Source of the DNA: Curtobacterium flaccumfaciens
GTDB lineage: Bacteria; Actinomycetota; Actinomycetes; Actinomycetales; Microbacteriaceae
Reading direction: 5' to 3'
DNA: 64,000 nt
Assembly: GCF_013359815.1 (NCBI RefSeq)
Contig: NZ_JABMCF010000039.1
Coordinates: 310,001 to 374,000 of the forward strand
The position numbers were made by a program, and so were the translations under genes. Shown here one piece after another: positions 7,570-15,633 of the stretch. Position 1 is the first letter of the stretch. Every line of letters starts with the position of its first letter. The notes below the pieces were generated by a model. That model was not told the DNA's origin and searched no databases. It saw only the letters and a list, made by a program, of their open reading frames with translations.

Positions 7570-8940
7570 TTACTGTGCTGCAGCAGCCTGCGGAACGACC
7601 GCCAGGATCTCCTCGGCGACCTCCCGCCCGATGCGCACGGCTCCGTCGACGTGCTGGTAGCCCTGCCCGGCCAGGTCGCTCGACGCGAACCGGATCGGAC
7701 CGACCGCGGCACGCTGGTCGGCACCGTAGCGGACGAGCCCGCCCAGGTCAAAGCTCGCGGCGTAGGCGCCGCGCGTCCACTCCTCGGTGCCCCAGTCGCT
7801 CTCGTAGTAGACGACCGGCGACAGGGCCTCGTCACCGTAGTAGTGCGCCAGCGAAGCGAGCACCCGGGCCCGGCGTTCCTCGGTCGACAGCGCGAACAGG
7901 TCGTCGGCGTGCTGGTCGGAGACGAACCCGACCAGGGTCCCCTGCTCGGAACCGTGCGAGGTGTTGTCGTACGCCTCGTGCACGACCTCGTACGGGCTGA
8001 ACGCGGTGCCGGACAGGCCCGCCGCACGCCAGAAGGGACGGTCGTAGACGGCGTGCACCTTGATCACGAAGCCCATCGACAGGTGCTGGTGCAGCTGGTG
8101 CTGGCGTCGGGGCAGCGGCGGCTCGTACGAGATCCGCGAGTACAGGGGCGGCGGCACCGCGACGAGTGCCTGTCGGGCGTGCACCTCGATCCCGCCGTCG
8201 GCGAGCGCGACGACCCCGTCGTCGCCCCACCTCAGCGTCCGGACCGGGGCGTTCAGGTGCACGTCGTCGCCGAGGCGCTCGGCGAGCCGTTCGGACACCT
8301 GCTGCATGCCGCCGACGACCCGCTTGTCGAGGATGAAGTCGGCGTCGACCAGGTTGGTGAAGCTGCCGGCGGACGCCGCCATCAGCAGGGCCTGCAGCGC
8401 CGAGAACGCGTGCGCGGGCTTCGTGAGCATGGCGCCGGCGATGAACAGCTCGACGTTGTCGGTCGCGACCCGGTCCGGGCTCAGGTCGTGCAGCCAGGCG
8501 CGGAACGAGACCTCATCGAGGGCGGCCGCGTCCGGCGTCTCCCAGGGGCGCGCCGGGTCGACCCTCGCGACGTACTCGTCGACGACGGCGACGAGGCGTT
8601 CGATCTCGTTCGCCGTGGCCTCGGGCAGGGGGAAGATGTCGCCGGTGTACTCGGTGCGGGTTCCCTCGGCGTCGACGTAGACGCTGGAGCCCTCGCGGTA
8701 CCGGTCGTACGTCTGCAGCCCGAGCTCGTCGAGGGTCTCGAGCAGTGCGGTCTGGTCGGGCGAGACCCACTGCCCGCCGATCTCCAGGGTCACCCCGTCG
8801 ATGTCGTTCGTCCAGGTGCGACCCCCCACGCGGTCGCGGGCCTCGAGCACGGCGACCCGCAGGCCGGCGGCCCGCAGGCGGGTCGCGGCGGTGAGACCGG
8901 CGACACCGGCTCCGATGACGACGACGTCCTTCTCGATCAT
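7570..8940 (-). CDS. Flavin monoamine oxidase, putrescine oxidase-like
   Basis: 456 residues. An N-terminal dinucleotide fold (VVVIGAGVAGLTAA, Gly10-Gly15) is followed by EARDRVGGRTWT and GGQWVSPDQTALL, as in actinobacterial putrescine oxidases and MAO-type enzymes. The C-terminal FAD motif is ASSDLAGQGYQHVDGAVRIG. The family oxidises primary amines to aldehydes with release of ammonia and H2O2. With aguAB supplying putrescine and gabT/gabD consuming GABA, putrescine oxidase is the likely role. The ATG overlaps the gabD stop (ATGA), making it the third gene of a gabT-gabD-oxidase operon. No covalent-flavin Cys motif typical of mitochondrial MAO is seen. Confidence 0.85.
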   Translation of the reverse strand: MIEKDVVVIGAGVAGLTAATRLRAAGLRVAVLEARDRVGGRTWTNDIDGVTLEIGGQWVSPDQTALLETLDELGLQTYDRYREGSSVYVDAEGTRTEYTGDIFPLPEATANEIERLVAVVDEYVARVDPARPWETPDAAALDEVSFRAWLHDLSPDRVATDNVELFIAGAMLTKPAHAFSALQALLMAASAGSFTNLVDADFILDKRVVGGMQQVSERLAERLGDDVHLNAPVRTLRWGDDGVVALADGGIEVHARQALVAVPPPLYSRISYEPPLPRRQHQLHQHLSMGFVIKVHAVYDRPFWRAAGLSGTAFSPYEVVHEAYDNTSHGSEQGTLVGFVSDQHADDLFALSTEERRARVLASLAHYYGDEALSPVVYYESDWGTEEWTRGAYAASFDLGGLVRYGADQRAAVGPIRFASSDLAGQGYQHVDGAVRIGREVAEEILAVVPQAAAAQ

Positions 8941-10496
8941 CGAGCTGCTCCTTGTGCGGTCGTGGTGCTGTCGGTGTGCCGGAACGGGTCCGGGGTGAGC
9001 GTGTACATGGTCTCGAGGTACTCGGCGATGCCCTCGCCGCCGCCCTCGCGACCGAGGCCGGACTGCTTCACGCCGCCGAACGGGGCCGAGGCGTTCGACA
9101 CGACCCCGGAGTTCAGCCCCAGCATGCCGGTCTCGAGCCGCTCCATCAGGCGCTGCCCGCGTGCCGGGTCCTCGGTGAACGCGTAGCCGACCAGACCGTA
9201 CTCGGTGTCGTTCGCGGCGGCCACGGCCTCGTCCTCGGAGCGGAACGTGCTGATCGCGAGCACCGGCCCGAAGATCTCGTCGTCGAGGATCGCGCTGCCG
9301 GGCTGCACGTCGGTCAGGACGGTCGGCGCGTAGAAGGTGCCGGGCCCGTCGACCGGGTGCCCGCCGGTTCGGACCGTCGCCCCGCGCTCGACCGCGTCGG
9401 TGACCAGGCGGTGGGCCTTGTCCACGGCGCGGGCGTCGATGAGCGGCCCGATCGTGGCGCCGTCCTCGGTCCCCCGACCGACCCGCATCGCGGCGACCCG
9501 TTCGGTGACCCGGCGGGTGAACTCCTCGGCGACGTCCTCGTGCACCAGGAAGCGGTTCGCGGCGGTGCAGGCCTGTCCGGTGTTCCGGAACTTCGCGGCG
9601 AGTGCGCCCTCCACTGCGAGGTCGAGGTCGGCGTCGGCGAACACCAGGAACGGGGCGTTGCCCCCGAGCTCCATGCTCGTCCGGAGCACGTTCTGCGCCG
9701 CCTGGCCGAGCAGGGTGCGTCCGACCGGCGTGGAACCCGTGAAGGACAGCTTCCGCAGGCGGCGGTCGGCGATCACGGGCGCGGAGACGTCGGCGGCGTG
9801 CGTGGTCGGGACGACGTTGACGACGCCGGCGGGCACGCCGGCCTCGACGAGCAGATCGGCGAACAGCAGGGTGGTCAGCGGCGTCAGTTCGGCCGGCTTC
9901 ACGACGACGGTGCAGCCGGCGGCGAGCGCCGGAGCGATCTTGCGGGTCGCCATCGCCAACGGGAAGTTCCACGGCGTGATCAGGAACGCGGGCCCGACGG
10001 GCTTGTGCGAGACGATGGCGCGGCCGGTCCCCTCGGGGTTGGTGCCGTACGAACCGCCGATCCGGACCGCTTCCTCGGAGAACCAGCGGAGGAACTCGCC
10101 GCCGTACGCGACCTCGCCGCGGGCCTCGGCCAGGGGCTTGCCCATCTCCAGCGTCATCAGGAGCGCGAACTCCTCGCGTCGCTCCTGCAGCAGGTCGAAC
10201 GCGCGGCGCAGCACCTCGGCGCGCTGCCGCGGGGGCGTGGTCGCCCAGCCGTGCCGTGCGGCGACGGCGGCGTCGAGCGCCTTCCGGCCGTCCTCGGGCG
10301 AGGCGTCGGCGATGCGCAGCAGTGTTTCGCCGGTGGCAGGGTCGACGACGGCGAAGGTCGCGTCGTCGGCCGCCGGCTGCCAGACACCGTCGACCAGGAG
10401 GCCCGTGGGGACGCGGTCGAGCACCGCCTGTTCGGCTGCTGGTCCCGTGGCGTCGGGGACACTGGGCCAGGCAGTCGCGGGGATGGTCGCGCTCAC
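8937..10496 (-). CDS. gabD: Succinate-semialdehyde dehydrogenase [NAD(P)+]
   Basis: 519 residues of the ALDH superfamily, GabD class. Key residues are Asn177 in TPWNFPLAM, Lys200 in CTVVVKPAELTP, Glu276 in MELGGNAPF and Cys310 in NTGQACTAANRF. It oxidises succinate semialdehyde to succinate, the last step of GABA catabolism. The N-terminal ~25 residues extend beyond the usual length. It overlaps gabT by 4 bases at its start and the amine oxidase by 4 bases at its end, so all three are translationally coupled. Confidence 0.92.
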   Translation of the reverse strand: MSATIPATAWPSVPDATGPAAEQAVLDRVPTGLLVDGVWQPAADDATFAVVDPATGETLLRIADASPEDGRKALDAAVAARHGWATTPPRQRAEVLRRAFDLLQERREEFALLMTLEMGKPLAEARGEVAYGGEFLRWFSEEAVRIGGSYGTNPEGTGRAIVSHKPVGPAFLITPWNFPLAMATRKIAPALAAGCTVVVKPAELTPLTTLLFADLLVEAGVPAGVVNVVPTTHAADVSAPVIADRRLRKLSFTGSTPVGRTLLGQAAQNVLRTSMELGGNAPFLVFADADLDLAVEGALAAKFRNTGQACTAANRFLVHEDVAEEFTRRVTERVAAMRVGRGTEDGATIGPLIDARAVDKAHRLVTDAVERGATVRTGGHPVDGPGTFYAPTVLTDVQPGSAILDDEIFGPVLAISTFRSEDEAVAAANDTEYGLVGYAFTEDPARGQRLMERLETGMLGLNSGVVSNASAPFGGVKQSGLGREGGGEGIAEYLETMYTLTPDPFRHTDSTTTAQGAAR

Positions 10497-11854
10497 GACG
10501 CGGCCAGCCCGTCGAGGACGACGGTCAGGCCGTCGCGGAGCAGGTCGTCGTCGATCGACAGCGGCGGCAGGAAGCGGACGACGTTGCCGTACGTGCCGGC
10601 CGTGAGGGCGATGACCCCGTGCTCGAACGCGTACCGCACCACCCGTCCGGTGAGCCCGGGGTCGGGATCACCGGTGGCGGGGTCGACGAGCTCCATCGCG
10701 ACCATCGCACCGCGGCCGCGGACGTCGCCGATGCGGGGGTCGTCGGCCTGGGCGCTGCGCAGGGCGTCGAGCAGGACCGCACCGATGGCGCCGGCGCGCT
10801 CGACGAGTCCGTCGTGCTCGAAGGCGTCGATGGCCGCGAGGGCTGCGGCGCAGGCGATCGGGTTGCCGCCGTAGGTGCCGCCGAGGCCGCCGACGTGGGC
10901 GGAGTCCATGATCGCTGCACGCCCGGTCACACCGGACAACGGGAGTCCGCCGGCCATCCCCTTCGCGGTCGTGACGACGTCGGGCACGATCCCCTCGTGC
11001 TCGCTGGCGAACATCGCGCCGGTGCGGGCGAACCCGGTCTGCACCTCGTCCGCGATGAACACGACGCCGTTGGCGGTGGTCCACTCGGACAGCGCGGTCA
11101 GGAACCCCGGTGCCGGGACGACGAAGCCGCCCTCGCCCTGGATCGGTTCGATCAGGACCGCGGCGGTGTTCTCGGCGCCGACCTGCTTCTCGATCTGGCT
11201 GATCGCACGCTTCGCCGCCTCGGGGCCCGACAGCCCGTCGTGGAACGGGTACGACATCGGGACGCGGTAGACCTCGGGTGCGAACGGCCCGAAGCCGTTC
11301 TTGTAGGGCTGGTTCTTCGCGGTCAGCGCCATAGTCAGGTTCGTGCGGCCGTGGTACGCGTGGTCGAAGACGACGACGGCCTGCCGACCGGTGTGCTTCC
11401 GGGCGATCTTGACGGCGTTCTCGACGGCCTCGGCCCCGGAGTTGAACAGCGCCGTCCGCTTCTCGTGGTCGCCGGGGGTCAGACGGTTGAGCGCCTCGGC
11501 CACGGCGACGTACCCGTCGTACGCGGCGATGGTGAAGCACGTGTGCGTGAAGGCGGCGACCTGCTCGGTGACGGCGGCGACCACGCCGGGGTGGGCGTTG
11601 CCGACCGACGTCACGGCGATCCCGGACCCGAGGTCGACGAACGAGTTGCCGTCGGCGTCGACCACGACACCGCCACCGGCCGCGACGACCGCGATCGGCA
11701 CGGCCACACCGACCCCGGCCGCGACGGCACCGGCCTTCCGGGCGAGCAGCTCCTGCGATCGCGGGCCGGGGACGGCGGTGACGAGCCGTCGTTCCTGGGG
11801 CAGCGACGGGCCGCCGGTGGTCGCTCGGGTCGCGGACGCTGCGGTGGAGGACAT
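10493..11854 (-). CDS. gabT: 4-aminobutyrate aminotransferase
   Basis: 453 residues of class-III PLP aminotransferases. The schiff-base lysine is Lys298 in VVTTAKGMAGGLP, with Asp269 in FIADEVQTGFARTG for the PLP ring. It transfers the amino group of GABA to 2-oxoglutarate, giving succinate semialdehyde. The ATG at 11854 is chosen because MSSTAASATR starts the conserved region about where GabT should. The frame is open 34 codons further, but that crosses the divergent regulator's start. No SD precedes the ATG; instead TACCAT lies 6 bases upstream, suggesting a leaderless mRNA. It is the first gene of gabT-gabD-oxidase. Confidence 0.93.
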   Translation of the reverse strand: MSSTAASATRATTGGPSLPQERRLVTAVPGPRSQELLARKAGAVAAGVGVAVPIAVVAAGGGVVVDADGNSFVDLGSGIAVTSVGNAHPGVVAAVTEQVAAFTHTCFTIAAYDGYVAVAEALNRLTPGDHEKRTALFNSGAEAVENAVKIARKHTGRQAVVVFDHAYHGRTNLTMALTAKNQPYKNGFGPFAPEVYRVPMSYPFHDGLSGPEAAKRAISQIEKQVGAENTAAVLIEPIQGEGGFVVPAPGFLTALSEWTTANGVVFIADEVQTGFARTGAMFASEHEGIVPDVVTTAKGMAGGLPLSGVTGRAAIMDSAHVGGLGGTYGGNPIACAAALAAIDAFEHDGLVERAGAIGAVLLDALRSAQADDPRIGDVRGRGAMVAMELVDPATGDPDPGLTGRVVRYAFEHGVIALTAGTYGNVVRFLPPLSIDDDLLRDGLTVVLDGLAAS

Positions 11855-11860
11855 GCCGCG

Positions 11861-11866
11861 ATGGTA
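11861..11866 (-). promoter_or_regulatory. -10 element of gabT, consistent with a leaderless start
   Basis: On the minus strand TACCAT lies with its last base 6 bases before the gabT ATG at 11854. This spacing puts the transcription start at or next to the A of the start codon. There is no SD sequence, which agrees with leaderless translation. Confidence 0.45.
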
Positions 11867-11934
11867 GGAGCCACCACGGCACACTCGTACTGTCCACGGC
11901 GTACATCGACCCCCGGGCGGATCGACCCGGTGGA

Positions 11935-11940
11935 TAGGGT
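11935..11940 (+). promoter_or_regulatory. -10 element of the PucR-type regulator, probably leaderless
   Basis: TAGGGT ends 6 bases before the ATG at 11947, so transcription would begin at the start codon. The 92-base gap to gabT therefore holds two outward-facing promoters with mirror-image geometry. Confidence 0.45.
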
Positions 11941-11946
11941 GACCGC

Positions 11947-13482
11947 ATGCCCGCAACGCTGCGCTCCCTGCTGCACCGGCGTGAACTCCACCTGCGCCCG
12001 CTCACCGACGCGGACGAGCACGCCCTCGATGCCCCGCTGTCCTGGCTGCACAGCTCGGACCTCGAGGACCCGACCCCGTTCCTCGCCGAGGGACAGGGAC
12101 TGCTCACGACCGGCACCCAGTTCGGTGCCGAGGCCGAGGTGCGCGACGACGTCGCCGAGGCCTACGTCCGGCGGCTCGTGGACGGCGGTGTCGTGGCGCT
12201 CGGCTTCGGCACCGAGGTGGTCCGGGCCGGCACCCCCGACGCCCTGGTCGCCGCCTGCACCCGGAACGGACTGCCGCTGTTCGAGGTGCCCTACGAGACC
12301 TCCTTCATCGCGGTCGCGCAGGCCAACGCCGAAGCGGTCGCCCGGGATGCCAACGCACGCGGTGCCTGGGCCCTCGCGGCGCAGCGGGCCATCTCGCTCG
12401 CCGCGATGCGACCGGACGGACTCGGCGCGACCATCGCCGAGCTGTCCCGGCAGCTCGACGGGTGGGTCGGCCTGTTCGACGTCTCCGGGCGGCTCGACCG
12501 CGGACACCCCGCCGACGCGCTGCCGGCTGCCGACCTCGACCTCCTGCGGACCGAGGCGCTGCGGCTGCTGCGCTCCGGGCAGCGGGCGAGCCTGCCGGTC
12601 GCCACGGACCGGGGCGTCGGGTACACCCTGCAGACGCTCGGCAGCGGCGGGCACCTGAGCGGCGTGCTCGCGATCGCGAACGGCGGAGCACTCGACCGGG
12701 CCGGACGCGAGGTCGTCACGGCCGTGATCGCCCTGGCCGGCCTCGCCCTGCAGCAGAACCGTGAACTCGCCCGCGCCCGGGGACTCCTGCGCACCGGACT
12801 CCTGACCATGCTGTCCGTCGGCGAACCCGAGGTGGTGCAGGCGACGTCCCGCGAGGTGTGGGGGCCATTGCCCGCCGAACCCGTCCGGATCGCGGCCGTC
12901 GACGTCCCCGACCACGAACTCGACACCGTGGTGGACCTGCTCGAACTGTGGGTGCAGGAGCGTCCGGGGCACCTGTTCTTCGCGGTCGACGACGCCGTGT
13001 TCCTCTGCGTGAACGCGGACGACACCGGGATCGTCGCCGAACTCGTCGACCGCTTCGACCTGCGCGCCGGCCTGTCCGACGGCGCCGCGTACCGGTCCTT
13101 CGGGCGCGCCCGCACCGAGGCCGTGCAGGCACTCGACCGACGTCGTGAAGGACGCCCGGGCACCACCGAGTTCGGCGACCTCGCCCGAGAGGGGGTGCTC
13201 GCCCACCTCGCCCACGTCGACGTGGACGCCGGTGCCGTCGCCCGCGCGTTCCTCGCCCCGCTGCTCGACCACGACCGGACGGCCGGCACCGAGCTCACGG
13301 GCACCGTCCGGACCTGGCTGCAGGAGAACTGCGAGTACGACCGCGCCGCACGGGTCCTCGGCATCCACCGGCACACCGCCCGCGCCCGGGTGGAGCACGC
13401 CGGTCGGCTCCTCGACCGTGACCTCTCCGTCTTCTCGACCCGGGCCGACCTCTGGGCAGCCTTCGTGGTCGAGGGCGCGTGA
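11947..13482 (+). CDS. PucR-family transcriptional regulator
   Basis: 511 residues. The N-terminal ~120 residues fit the PucR-type sensory domain (LRSLLHRRELHLRPL, then LSWLHSSDLEDPTPFLAEGQGLLTTG in two parts). The C-terminus carries the PucR helix-turn-helix: the typical pattern LxxNC-xxARxLxIHRHTxRxRV appears as LQENCEYDRAARVLGIHRHT followed by ARARVEHAGRLL. This family controls purine, GABA and amine catabolic genes in actinobacteria. Divergence from gabT across a 92-base gap makes the gabT operon its probable target, by inference. No DNA-binding site was identified with confidence. Confidence 0.85.
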   Translation: MPATLRSLLHRRELHLRPLTDADEHALDAPLSWLHSSDLEDPTPFLAEGQGLLTTGTQFGAEAEVRDDVAEAYVRRLVDGGVVALGFGTEVVRAGTPDALVAACTRNGLPLFEVPYETSFIAVAQANAEAVARDANARGAWALAAQRAISLAAMRPDGLGATIAELSRQLDGWVGLFDVSGRLDRGHPADALPAADLDLLRTEALRLLRSGQRASLPVATDRGVGYTLQTLGSGGHLSGVLAIANGGALDRAGREVVTAVIALAGLALQQNRELARARGLLRTGLLTMLSVGEPEVVQATSREVWGPLPAEPVRIAAVDVPDHELDTVVDLLELWVQERPGHLFFAVDDAVFLCVNADDTGIVAELVDRFDLRAGLSDGAAYRSFGRARTEAVQALDRRREGRPGTTEFGDLAREGVLAHLAHVDVDAGAVARAFLAPLLDHDRTAGTELTGTVRTWLQENCEYDRAARVLGIHRHTARARVEHAGRLLDRDLSVFSTRADLWAAFVVEGA

Positions 13483-13502
13483 TGCGCGGATACGGTGGGA
13501 CG

Positions 13503-14120
13503 ATGCCGTCGACACCGGCCCGCCGGCGCCTGAGCCCGGCCGAACGCGGATCCCAGATCACGGCGGCCGCCGTCGACCTGGCGCGTGCCGAGGGCCTCGC
13601 GGCGGTGACGCTCCGCGGGGTCGCCGCCGTGATCGGGGTCGCGCCCTCGCTCGTCGCCCACTACCGCCCGAGCATGGAGGACCTGGTCGGCGAGACGTTC
13701 CGCACCGTCGCGGACGCCGAGGTCGCCGAGGTCCGCGCGATCGTCGCCGCTGCGCCCGACCCCGTCTCCGGTCTCCGCACCCTGCTCGGTTGCATCGCCG
13801 ATCCCGCCCGCGACGACGTCGCCACCCTGTGGGCCGACGCGTGGAGCATCGGCCGCACGAACGCGGCACTGGCGACCGCGGCACGGGACGTCATGGACGA
13901 CTGGCAGCTCCTCGCCACCACGATCGTCGTCGACGGGGTGCACGCGGGGGTGCTGCACACCGACGACCCGGACGGCGTCGGACGCCTGCTCTTCGCGCTC
14001 GTCGACGCCACCAACGGGTACGCCCTGGTCGACTACCTCGACCGCCCCACCCGCGAGGGCCTGGTCCGCACGACGATCGCACGAGCGGTGGGCCTGGACG
14101 GGTCAGCCCTGTCGGGGTGA
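13503..14120 (+). CDS. TetR-family transcriptional regulator
   Basis: About 205 residues. The N-terminal HTH is recognisable: ITAAAVDLARAEGLAAVTLRGVAAVIGVAPSLVAHYRPSM fits helix 1 through the recognition helix, with VAHYRPS in place of the usual L-YxHFxxK. The start at 13503 has GGTGGGA just upstream. An alternative ATG at 13482, overlapping the PucR-gene stop, would add 7 residues. The ligand is unknown. Its position directly after the PucR regulator suggests a role in the same amine regulon. Its 3' end overlaps the converging Nudix gene by 18 bases. Confidence 0.8.
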   Translation: MPSTPARRRLSPAERGSQITAAAVDLARAEGLAAVTLRGVAAVIGVAPSLVAHYRPSMEDLVGETFRTVADAEVAEVRAIVAAAPDPVSGLRTLLGCIADPARDDVATLWADAWSIGRTNAALATAARDVMDDWQLLATTIVVDGVHAGVLHTDDPDGVGRLLFALVDATNGYALVDYLDRPTREGLVRTTIARAVGLDGSALSG

Positions 14121-14804
14121 CACCCGCCGCAGTGCCACTGACCGCATTGCCACCCACTGCAGCAGCATGATCGTCTTGCCGTCGGCGATCCGACCGTCCG
14201 CCACCATCGCGAGCGCCTCGTCGAGCTGCACCTCGAGCACCTCGATGTCCTCACCCTCGTCCTCGATGCCGCCGCCGGCCTCGACCCGGTCCGCCGGGGT
14301 GTACGCGCCGAGGTAGAAGTGGACCCGCTCGGTGACCGAACCGGGGCTCATGAACACGTCGCCCAGGTGCTCGAGCGCGCCGAGCCGGATGCCGAGCTCC
14401 TCGGCCGCTTCACGCCGGACCGCGGTCTCGGGATCGTCCTCGTCGAGCAGTCCCGCCGCGGCCTCGATCAACATGCCGTCCGGGTGTCCGTTCACGTACG
14501 CCGGCCACCGGAACTGCCGCGTGAGCAGGACGGTGCCGCGCTCGGCGTCGTACGGCAGCACTGTCGCGCCGTTCCCGCGGTCGTAGGTCTCGCGCTGCTG
14601 CCGGTCCCACCGACCGTCACGGCGCCGGACGTCGAGGGTCGTGCGGCGGAGCACGTGCCACCCGTTCGACACCACCTCGACGTCCCGCACGACGACGTCG
14701 GGGTTGCGGTCGAGGGCACGGCCCACGGCGTCGAGGCCCGTCCGACCACGGTCGTCGGGGACGTTCACTCCGGGACGCTGGACGGTGGTGCGTTCGTCGG
14801 TCAC
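14103..14804 (-). CDS. NUDIX hydrolase (NudK/ADP-ribose pyrophosphatase-like)
   Basis: About 233 residues. The Nudix box reads GLLDEDDPETAVRREAAEEL then GI, matching the NudK group, with Asp where the first conserved Glu usually stands. Upstream RQFRWPAYVNG and the downstream ...FMSPGSVTERVHFYLG patch are also typical of NudK and ADP-ribose pyrophosphatases. These enzymes cleave nucleoside diphosphate sugars to a nucleoside monophosphate and a sugar phosphate. GTG at 14804 gives VTDERTT; another GTG at 14825 adds seven residues and cannot be excluded. The gene converges on the TetR gene, with overlapping ends. Confidence 0.82.
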   Translation of the reverse strand: MTDERTTVQRPGVNVPDDRGRTGLDAVGRALDRNPDVVVRDVEVVSNGWHVLRRTTLDVRRRDGRWDRQQRETYDRGNGATVLPYDAERGTVLLTRQFRWPAYVNGHPDGMLIEAAAGLLDEDDPETAVRREAAEELGIRLGALEHLGDVFMSPGSVTERVHFYLGAYTPADRVEAGGGIEDEGEDIEVLEVQLDEALAMVADGRIADGKTIMLLQWVAMRSVALRRVSPRQG

Positions 14805-14894
14805 CCGGTCACCGTAGCGGGGCACCTCAGCAGGACCCCGTCCGCTCGGTACGCTCGACGTGCCGCACCAGGGAGCGGCAGAGGACGGTGCAGC

Positions 14895-15374
14895 ATGACC
14901 AGGACGTTCATCCTCCGACGACCGGACCGACCGCAGGTGGTCACGGTGTCATTCGTGCTGTGGCTGGTGTGGGTGGCAGCCTGCGTCGCCGCCACGGTGC
15001 TCCAGTTCTTCGCGACGGACGCGGCGGTCGGCCAGGCGCCGGTCCTCGCCGGGATCGTCGCCCTGGTGCTCTGGGCCCTGGTGACGTGGGCGGTGTTCCG
15101 GATGGCCGCGGGCTCCCGCGTCGCGCGCATCGTGCTCGTCGTCGTCGCGGCCTTCCGCGCGCTCCTGAGCGTCACCGGCGGCGAACTCGCGGTCCTGACG
15201 ATCGCGCTGTCGGTCGTCGCTGCGGTCCTGCTCTTCCTGCCCAGCGCGCGCCCGTTCTTCGCCCAGCAGCAGGCCCGGAGAGCCGACCACGGGTTCGACG
15301 GAACCGGCGTGTCGGGGCCGAGCCGTGCCTCCAGGCCGGATGCCGACCACACGACGGACGCCGACCGGGGCTGA
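14895..15374 (+). CDS. Four-helix membrane protein, hypothetical
   Basis: 159 residues from the ATG at 14895. A short basic N-terminus (MTRTFILRRPDRPQ) precedes four hydrophobic segments ending LLFLPSARPFF. The hydrophilic tail contains HGFDGTGVSGPSRASRPDAD. Similar small multi-helix proteins are common and uncharacterised in Microbacteriaceae. A strong terminator follows. The end of the coding region contains one copy (15323-15337) of the dispersed 15-base repeat described separately. Confidence 0.65.
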   Translation: MTRTFILRRPDRPQVVTVSFVLWLVWVAACVAATVLQFFATDAAVGQAPVLAGIVALVLWALVTWAVFRMAAGSRVARIVLVVVAAFRALLSVTGGELAVLTIALSVVAAVLLFLPSARPFFAQQQARRADHGFDGTGVSGPSRASRPDADHTTDADRG

Positions 15375-15413
15375 GGCCGGACGCGTCGACGGCCGTCCCC
15401 GGCCCGGCCCGAG

Positions 15414-15455
15414 AAACAGGAAAGGCCCCGGATTCCTCCGGGGCCTTTCCTGTTT
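15414..15455. terminator. Strong bidirectional terminator
   Basis: A perfect 18-bp stem (15414-15431 with 15438-15455) with loop ATTCCT, flanked by A-rich and T-rich ends. It separates the membrane-protein gene from the convergent tRNA-Leu gene and could stop transcription on both strands. Confidence 0.9.
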
Positions 15456-15460
15456 TCGCC

Positions 15461-15547
15461 TGGTGCGCGAGGGGGGACTTGAACCCCCACGCCGTTTCCA
15501 GCACACGGACCTGAACCGTGCGCGTCTACCAATTCCGCCACTCGCGC
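15461..15547 (-). tRNA. tRNA-Leu (anticodon CAG)
   Basis: The minus strand folds as a class-II tRNA. The acceptor GCGCGAG pairs with CTCGCGC, the anticodon loop TTCAGGT gives CAG, and there is a long variable arm and a T-arm with GGTTCAAGTCC. The CCA end is encoded (15461-15463). A tRNA-Leu next to fhaA is also conserved in mycobacteria. Confidence 0.96.
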
Positions 15548-15587
15548 CAGCCCCGAAACACTACCACGCACAGACGGGTGTCAACGC

Positions 15588-15610
15588 CAACCACTACCAT
15601 GCAGTGGTTG
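15588..15610 (+). promoter_or_regulatory. Inverted repeat upstream of fhaA
   Basis: CAACCACT at 15588-15595 and its complement AGTGGTTG at 15603-15610 are separated by 7 bases, 23 bases before the fhaA start. It could be an operator or a hairpin in the leader. A TACCAT hexamer (15595-15600) inside it could serve as -10. Confidence 0.35.
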
Positions 15611-15633
15611 ACGACCGACGACACGGGAGACGC

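Noticed and set aside
7150..9186. A 678-codon plus-strand frame opposite the amine oxidase gene
   Set aside because: Antisense shadow of a gene with clear FAD motifs, with no recognisable domain of its own.
10256..12658. An 800-codon plus-strand frame opposite gabD/gabT and overlapping the PucR regulator
   Set aside because: It overlaps three well-supported genes and has low-complexity Arg/Pro/Ser composition.
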